Shown here piece by piece: positions 61,101 through 64,000 of a stretch of DNA of 64,000 nucleotides. How positions within the stretch are numbered: position 1 is the first letter of the stretch; the number at the start of each line of letters is the position of its first letter. The notes under the pieces were generated by a model. It was not told the origin of the DNA and searched no databases. It saw nothing but the letters and a program-made list of their open reading frames with translations. Position numbers and translations under genes: made by a program. The DNA comes from Monocercomonoides exilis (taxonomy: Eukaryota > Preaxostyla > Oxymonadida > Polymastigidae): positions 1,552,501 to 1,616,500 of the forward strand of contig LSRY02000006.1 of assembly GCA_001643675.2 (NCBI GenBank), read 5' to 3'.

Positions 61101-63008
61101 CCATCAATCAGAGGATATCCATCTGCTCGCCGCAATATCCTTTGTGGTGATTCGGGTGAGCTAATGGTTTCGAGTCTGAAAGGAGGAGATGGGCTGAGGG
61201 ACAATACATCATTGTGGGTATTAAGCGACGGGTGCACTCTGGATGGGATAGCAGCTGAGAGGTTATCGCCGTTTTTCATCCCAATCCTTGATTCTGTAGA
61301 AATGGAGCTGGATGAAAACAAAGCACAATTAACATTTGTTGGAGCTCTTTTCCTTCCCTGCAATCTGCAACTTCAGCTTATATATGCAAGATTCGATGAA
61401 GAAATGATTGAGAAGTATCCATTCGAAGGTGAAGGCTTTGTGAATGAGTCAGTGCTTTGTTCAGACATTTCTGCAGCAAAAGTGAGAGACATGTCAGATG
61501 ACACAGAACTAATTGTTGCAATTATGTTTGGCGAGGCACCAAACTTTCATTCTACATCGGAGATTGTGCTAAAGAATGCCAGCAAAAAAAGAGATGACAG
61601 CAGCCCCACAGATAATATGAGTCAAAGCTCCAATGAAAAGAAATCGTCATGGACAATGATTGTAATTGTGGTTTTTGCAATTTTGTTTTTTGTTGTTCTA
61701 ATTGTATCCATTGTTGTCACTATTAGATGGAGGAAGCAAAAGAGAAGGACAGAAGAGCTGGAGGTGATTGTGAATGATAACATCAGAAAGGACCCGAAGG
61801 CGTTTGAGATGGTGACGATGGAGATGTCGCCTGAGGCGCAGTGGAGGAGAGCAGAGGAGGAGGCAGAGAAGAAGAATGAAGAGAGGATCAAGAAGAGGGT
61901 GTATGAGAAAAGCTTGGGACACTCGGAGTCATCAGAGCATCTTCTGTCTGAGAGTGGCTCCACTGAATACATTCTTGGCCAAGACTCAGACAAGATTCCC
62001 AAATGGATGCTGGAGAAGGTTGATGAGAAGGAGGAAGAGGAAGAGGTGAGAAAGAGATCTCCTTCACCTTCTATCCCATCCACTTCAACAACAGACACTT
62101 CGGTCACAGAATCCACATTTGTTCGAGGGGAGGATATGTGCCCAACCACTTCATCGATGTCGAACTTGGTGGATGCAATGGCCTGCTCCTCGCCTCACGA
62201 GAAGTTGATTGTGGATCTGAGGGATTCGCTGTTCATGTTGTTGCATGGGCGGAATGAGAAGAAGGAGATGGTTATTGGAACCCTCCAACAGAGGGAGCAG
62301 ACAGCTGCTCAGATCCTGTTCTGGGTGGCGAATGGAGCACTCCATTCTTTCGACGAAATGGAAGTTCCGCTTCAGTCACTGGACAATGTGAGTCCGCACA
62401 TTGTTCTGTTCTCGGAGCATATGGTGATCACCATAGCCATGCACTCTGACTGCTCAACAGACTCAGACTCATCATCCATTTCATCTTCTTCCACCATCAT
62501 CACCTCTTCCTCGGACATTTCTGTGAAGAGTGAGAGGTTCACCAAATCACCACCTCCATCTTCCGCTTTTGAAGATGAAGACGATTTCAAGAAAGAGTGT
62601 CTGAGGTGGATGGCTCCGGAGCTGTTGAATGGAGCAAAGAAGCATGCAACGAAGAAGACAGTGGCTTTCTCGATCGGGATGATGCTGTGGGAGTGCTTGA
62701 CATTGATAATCCCCTTTGGAGAGTATGAAGCTGTGATAGCTGGAGAGAAGATTGAAAAAGGAGAAAGGCCAGACATGATAAAGATTGAAGAAAGTTCGAT
62801 GAAAGAGCTGGCAAAGTCATGTGTGCAGCACTGTTCAAAAGGAAGATTGAGCTTGATGGATTTAAAGAGAGAGTTCATTACTCACTTCCCAAAGGGGATG
62901 ACGATATTGACCGTTTCTGATGCGATTGATTTTGATGAAGGAATGGAGAATGGCAGCGAGGCGAGCGGAAGCAGAAGAACTCAAATAGAAAGCAAACGAA
63001 GTTGTTAG
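55116..63008 (+). CDS. Intact surface beta-helix repeat protein with TM and pseudokinase-like tail
   Basis: One uninterrupted exon of 2,630 residues. The ATG at 55116 opens a signal peptide (MNDLLFSLCVLLFIQA), so the start is secure. The ectodomain (about 2,150 residues) is made of modules opening on CGPAERKC (near 56740), CGYEDFPC (57785), CGSKEYPC (58950) and CGPPSYPC (60100), spaced 1.05-1.17 kb. They are filled with short Cys/Ser/Asn strands and GGGLY or GGA turns typical of pectin-lyase-like parallel beta-helices. Potential N-glycosylation sites are numerous. One membrane helix (IVIVVFAILFFVVLIVSIVV, about 2,180-2,200) is followed by RWRKQKRR and a cytoplasmic tail of about 430 residues: acidic/Ser-rich, then a kinase C-lobe remnant (RWMAPELL, SIGMMLWECL) lacking Gly loop, Lys, HRD and DFG. 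It probably acts as an adhesion or sensing receptor that signals by scaffolding. Function is inference; no family name can be assigned safely. Confidence 0.85.
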   Translation: MNDLLFSLCVLLFIQAPSQLIGNCAEEFQSTAFHFGNKSTNRTYQIEKNGRLEAKACHAHYSETRHFSGLVSCNLASFHLLNSSFESCNILFQQIQKCNVLSSDENSLISLHACTIAPCECSSKNFMQTKGGVVKLENLSLATASLLSHSFAIFEPLTSCAPLTKGILDISVSSFDSLITTSFEPLLSPISFVEVNIVDCHFSNISCSIKHADDLKNSYRKCDTSIRSSTFVSTDEPFYGSLFTDINSVQSLCFFCSNCSFLSSTPKNITNIRQIVTGSGDSNFIDTIFRDISYDLDYGGALRFASSGELTVTNCEFERCSITNSYGHSAISLFPSGSGIIRSSTFTNCSSSAHGTVGIVTMKYAEKSVIGCSFRGNIAQDAGGCFYSRDSNYVIVQQCYFFNGTSLRNETSFLYSGGGIGFRTSVEAYISDCIFFLNNAQSIGGGICIGPKENIYANNLKKIFRFLYFESNTAAFNKGHDVFVSSDWASIITQKDFVCCLTHTTLRPQLTWNDEDKSEWLSSAFNPVHVSADAGNDTVMCGPAERKCRSLKQSIIVASDLAGAETQVTVDAGIYNETAISVEKMIEIEGASKDNTTVTVSASPDFGSAITVENDGALTIRKFKLIHNSSLSDASSSLILVASGSVLVCDCSISAEENQLNTFTESVINVAGGEAVIRDVMFFSFRIAAAVFSFGNPDSLTLANVMFNNIIRVEGNGCIFEVSLKNEEKLHLGNMSVDECSCRGGNGGGLSVVMEDNSEFSAGNGTGDKDTVGMDSCEAMSDDEGENGLGGGIFLYLSNDFQNFCLKDVFFRGCKAKAGDCVFVNGNDLSVVITTASFGFEYDLNSLVELRGYERSTFNGSLAIPLVLYLRDPPSVVYIGGASHHDHAKCGYEDFPCKTIDGGVQRNIDNPEQTLRFMSTFEFEHEMEFKEHIFNIDVNGSGEDIAVGCRDEKVHDWLARSNTTVSMTKMTFALNASLSGRTTFFECDGSALTLVGCSMKMNELTTFVEYSLLRICGGTLNITNFEVENSQSVMFKGAGMIEFEGDGAMTVDGLKIAGGGTSSANGMISMGASGTGLINNSMFCNMNFDCCGVIHLESKLTLLNSSFKNLKRMEGGGGAVQATIGAGKFINAERCFFEQTSCAEEESKGGSCAITIGERSSFFFSSCMFNESSVNEESGKGGGLYACFEEPTTTYSFSSVVFTKNKAGHGKNMYIYSSDLNHTISTVSFAFEYESGKNNSDLFDGADPKLGEINLLRFLINFSSDIVCVSGNGIDIVSCGSKEYPCQSLWMATKHINHSMTQCGILINDECVLEDMFDLSWCSINSSAWEADEKVKATIRIEGKEGGEATPHIKNYGEMFFGLVVLSLRKINGGGSSAIVVNEAGILMLSDCLFEADVQEHEECDCCFVLLVKGKLDVNIVNVGHMTLGREVFRLRSGSTCTMKGLTATEVQMRNGCLITIESTEGRGANNATVVNVEDGSFLRVSGDGNRCSVVESAHGDNVQLTINGTVFEQCNTTLSEKGGGMLFVLDEEGSFALHDSKVIQTSCSVANGRGGGAYIKSTLSGELNFFFDNVLFKRNVAQVGNDVFVECINIENQINETQFRLVLSQKGYVKENAIYGIDSGEHSETLFDLINLITVYMADMIVVSSLPSNGGKNDRQCGPPSYPCKSIDYAISHLSHEFVSMMYVDNCSLVQGETELSDMTLLSKGSLPSKVNVFSEIPATRNELVVTSECVTISLLKFSFPSPFSSKHSSFILIKSGSLSIQSCSFCASDLPSVSTTPELSMTLIVQNGKHLAISRTNVSGLSFASGKAIIGAFSRTANISFEQLSIENVALQDGSCISIVDPHENSINSQDVCIVDISQCLFSNVSRYGSNVCAISASSKELINLSNCSFKARSLSSTLGSAVLFAFCLNVEIKTCSFVGEYSDPDSLEVLNQQNEKNEGLCLWNGSLVWTRNSFVAMKDTVISNSCEGGLSVSGGRMTVEMGMFKDNNPSIRGYPSARRNILCGDSGELMVSSLKGGDGLRDNTSLWVLSDGCTLDGIAAERLSPFFIPILDSVEMELDENKAQLTFVGALFLPCNLQLQLIYARFDEEMIEKYPFEGEGFVNESVLCSDISAAKVRDMSDDTELIVAIMFGEAPNFHSTSEIVLKNASKKRDDSSPTDNMSQSSNEKKSSWTMIVIVVFAILFFVVLIVSIVVTIRWRKQKRRTEELEVIVNDNIRKDPKAFEMVTMEMSPEAQWRRAEEEAEKKNEERIKKRVYEKSLGHSESSEHLLSESGSTEYILGQDSDKIPKWMLEKVDEKEEEEEVRKRSPSPSIPSTSTTDTSVTESTFVRGEDMCPTTSSMSNLVDAMACSSPHEKLIVDLRDSLFMLLHGRNEKKEMVIGTLQQREQTAAQILFWVANGALHSFDEMEVPLQSLDNVSPHIVLFSEHMVITIAMHSDCSTDSDSSSISSSSTIITSSSDISVKSERFTKSPPPSSAFEDEDDFKKECLRWMAPELLNGAKKHATKKTVAFSIGMMLWECLTLIIPFGEYEAVIAGEKIEKGERPDMIKIEESSMKELAKSCVQHCSKGRLSLMDLKREFITHFPKGMTILTVSDAIDFDEGMENGSEASGSRRTQIESKRSC
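61726..62754 (+). repeat. 1,029-bp near-identical cytoplasmic module, copy B
   Basis: Partner of 22809-23837 in direct orientation, 38.9 kb away. It starts just after the membrane helix and ends within the kinase-like domain; downstream the two proteins diverge completely (IEKGERPDM against IVNGERPRM onward). The divergent island here is 62076-62243. Confidence 0.9.
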
Positions 63009-64000
63009 CAGAGTGTTTTCAATTCAAAGTCAACTTTGTCGTTAAAAAAAGAAAGAAAGAAAGAAAGAAATTGAAAGCTAAAAATAAATTCGTCACAAAC
63101 GCATTGAATCATCAAATAAGCGGGGGGAAAAACAGCAAAACACAAATGAGAAGTGAGCATAACAAAGTCTTGTATTAACATAATTTTTGTCAGAATTCAA
63201 TAACACTCAAAGAACAAGAGAAAGAGAAAGCGTGTACATGTGCGTCGTGTGCGTGGGTGCGTGAGCTTGTGAGAAAATTGAAAAAGAAAACATTTCAATT
63301 TAATAAACAATTTGCTAAAAAAAAAAAAAAGAAAGAAAGAAATAGATGAGAAAAATGAAAAGCATTGCAGGCACTAATAATATTTTCATTTAAGCACTCC
63401 ACTTTCATAATCGTCTTTTCGATAAATAAACTTATTTTTTCATCCATCTTTTTGTGAAACAAATAATAAAACGGTAAAAATGACTTTAGAAATTAAAGAA
63501 CACAAATAACAAAAAAAAAAAACATCACAGTATTTACACCTGCCCAAATAATATCTATCCATATTCAAAGTATATTCTTGGTGTTTTTGATTCGTTTATT
63601 ATAATAATAGTTATTATCCTGAAATTTTGTTTTAAAAAATTGTCTCAAGCAAAATACAGAATTATATCAAACAAATCATATTCATGATCAATTTTTAATT
63701 TTTGAGTGTCTATCCAAATATATACGCAGTCTTAATCGGATATTATCACATCGAGTTTTGCACAACTTTTTGTGACTATATCAGATTGTGATAATATACG
63801 ATGCTGATTCACACAGATAAAAAAATAAAGATAAATCAATTTATTTAGGGTGCATATTTTATCTTGACCTCAAAATTTTATCTCAACCCTGTTTTTTTGA
63901 AACTTATTTTTGCTTTTTTGATTTGTGAAAAGGCTTAAAACACAAACAAAATATATAAACTTTCTGATATTTTTGTTTTTCAGAATTCTGTTAAAAATTT
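63009..64000. other. AT-rich region to window end
   Basis: No coding frame was seen. It holds the 3' UTR of the surface gene, a (GAAA)n run at about 63048-63070, a second A/GAAA stretch near 63318-63341, and a 10-base inverted repeat (63741-63750 against 63787-63796). The next gene presumably begins beyond the window. Confidence 0.5.
63741..63796. repeat. Short inverted repeat
   Basis: Arms TATTATCACA (63741-63750) and TGTGATAATA (63787-63796) are perfect complements around a 36-base loop. It could be a hairpin or a dimeric protein site; at this base composition chance is also plausible. Confidence 0.4.

Noticed and set aside
63741..63796. Inverted repeat as a terminator hairpin
   Set aside because: The 36-base loop and AT-rich context make a transcription terminator role unsupported; eukaryotic genes do not need one.
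1..64000. CRISPR arrays, bacterial operons, prophage, insertion sequences, tRNA or rRNA genes
   Set aside because: None seen: no spaced direct repeats, no transposase motifs, no cloverleaf recognised. A tRNAscan/Infernal run would settle the RNA question.

Overview
The window looks like nuclear DNA of a free-living or gut-dwelling protist. Coding DNA is of moderate GC and intergenic DNA is extremely AT-rich. There are spliceosomal introns (donors GTATG, GTTTG or GTGTG; acceptors YAG or AAG), histone, kinesin and protein-kinase genes, and no operons. The two large surface proteins (a repeat-built ectodomain, one membrane segment and a degenerate kinase-like tail) and the very long serine-rich proteins resemble oxymonad genomes such as Monocercomonoides. 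That placement is inference; no search was run. The genetic code appears standard.

Layout: (1) 511-1470 minus, an RRM-RG-RRM protein. (2) 2322-9068 minus, a ten-exon 1,950-residue pseudokinase with a low-complexity middle and an armadillo-like end. (3) 9269-13637 plus, an eight-exon kinesin-3-type motor with an FHA domain and a C-terminal CaaX box. (4) 14164-14613 plus, histone H2A. (5) 15213-24055 plus, a disrupted surface-protein gene with one frameshift and four in-frame stops in its first 2.1 kb, then 6.7 kb of open frame. (6) 24924-25295 minus, histone H2B. (7) 25628-26756 plus, a DUF1295-type membrane protein. (8) 27367-33173 minus, a CaMKK/Elm1-type kinase with a huge Ser-rich tail that also ends in CaaX. 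(9) 33232-34394 plus, a six-exon Cof-type HAD hydrolase. (10) 34695-54459 minus, a giant DMX/rabconnectin-3 (Rav1-like) protein of 6,509 residues, with one 17-kb exon. (11) 55116-63008 plus, an intact paralogue of the disrupted surface protein.

The genes do not form one pathway. Three themes recur. First, the surface-protein pair shares a 1,029-bp near-identical cytoplasmic module with a mosaic pattern that points to gene conversion. Second, two unrelated signalling and motor proteins end in the same CVIL prenylation motif. Third, conserved domains sit inside very long Ser-rich or Glu-rich low-complexity protein, so many apparent antisense ORFs are shadows of these tracts.

For genes 2, 3, 9 and 10 the exon structures were assembled by hand and every exon sum is divisible by three. 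For genes 7 and 8 the reading phase could not be closed, and this is stated in the entries.
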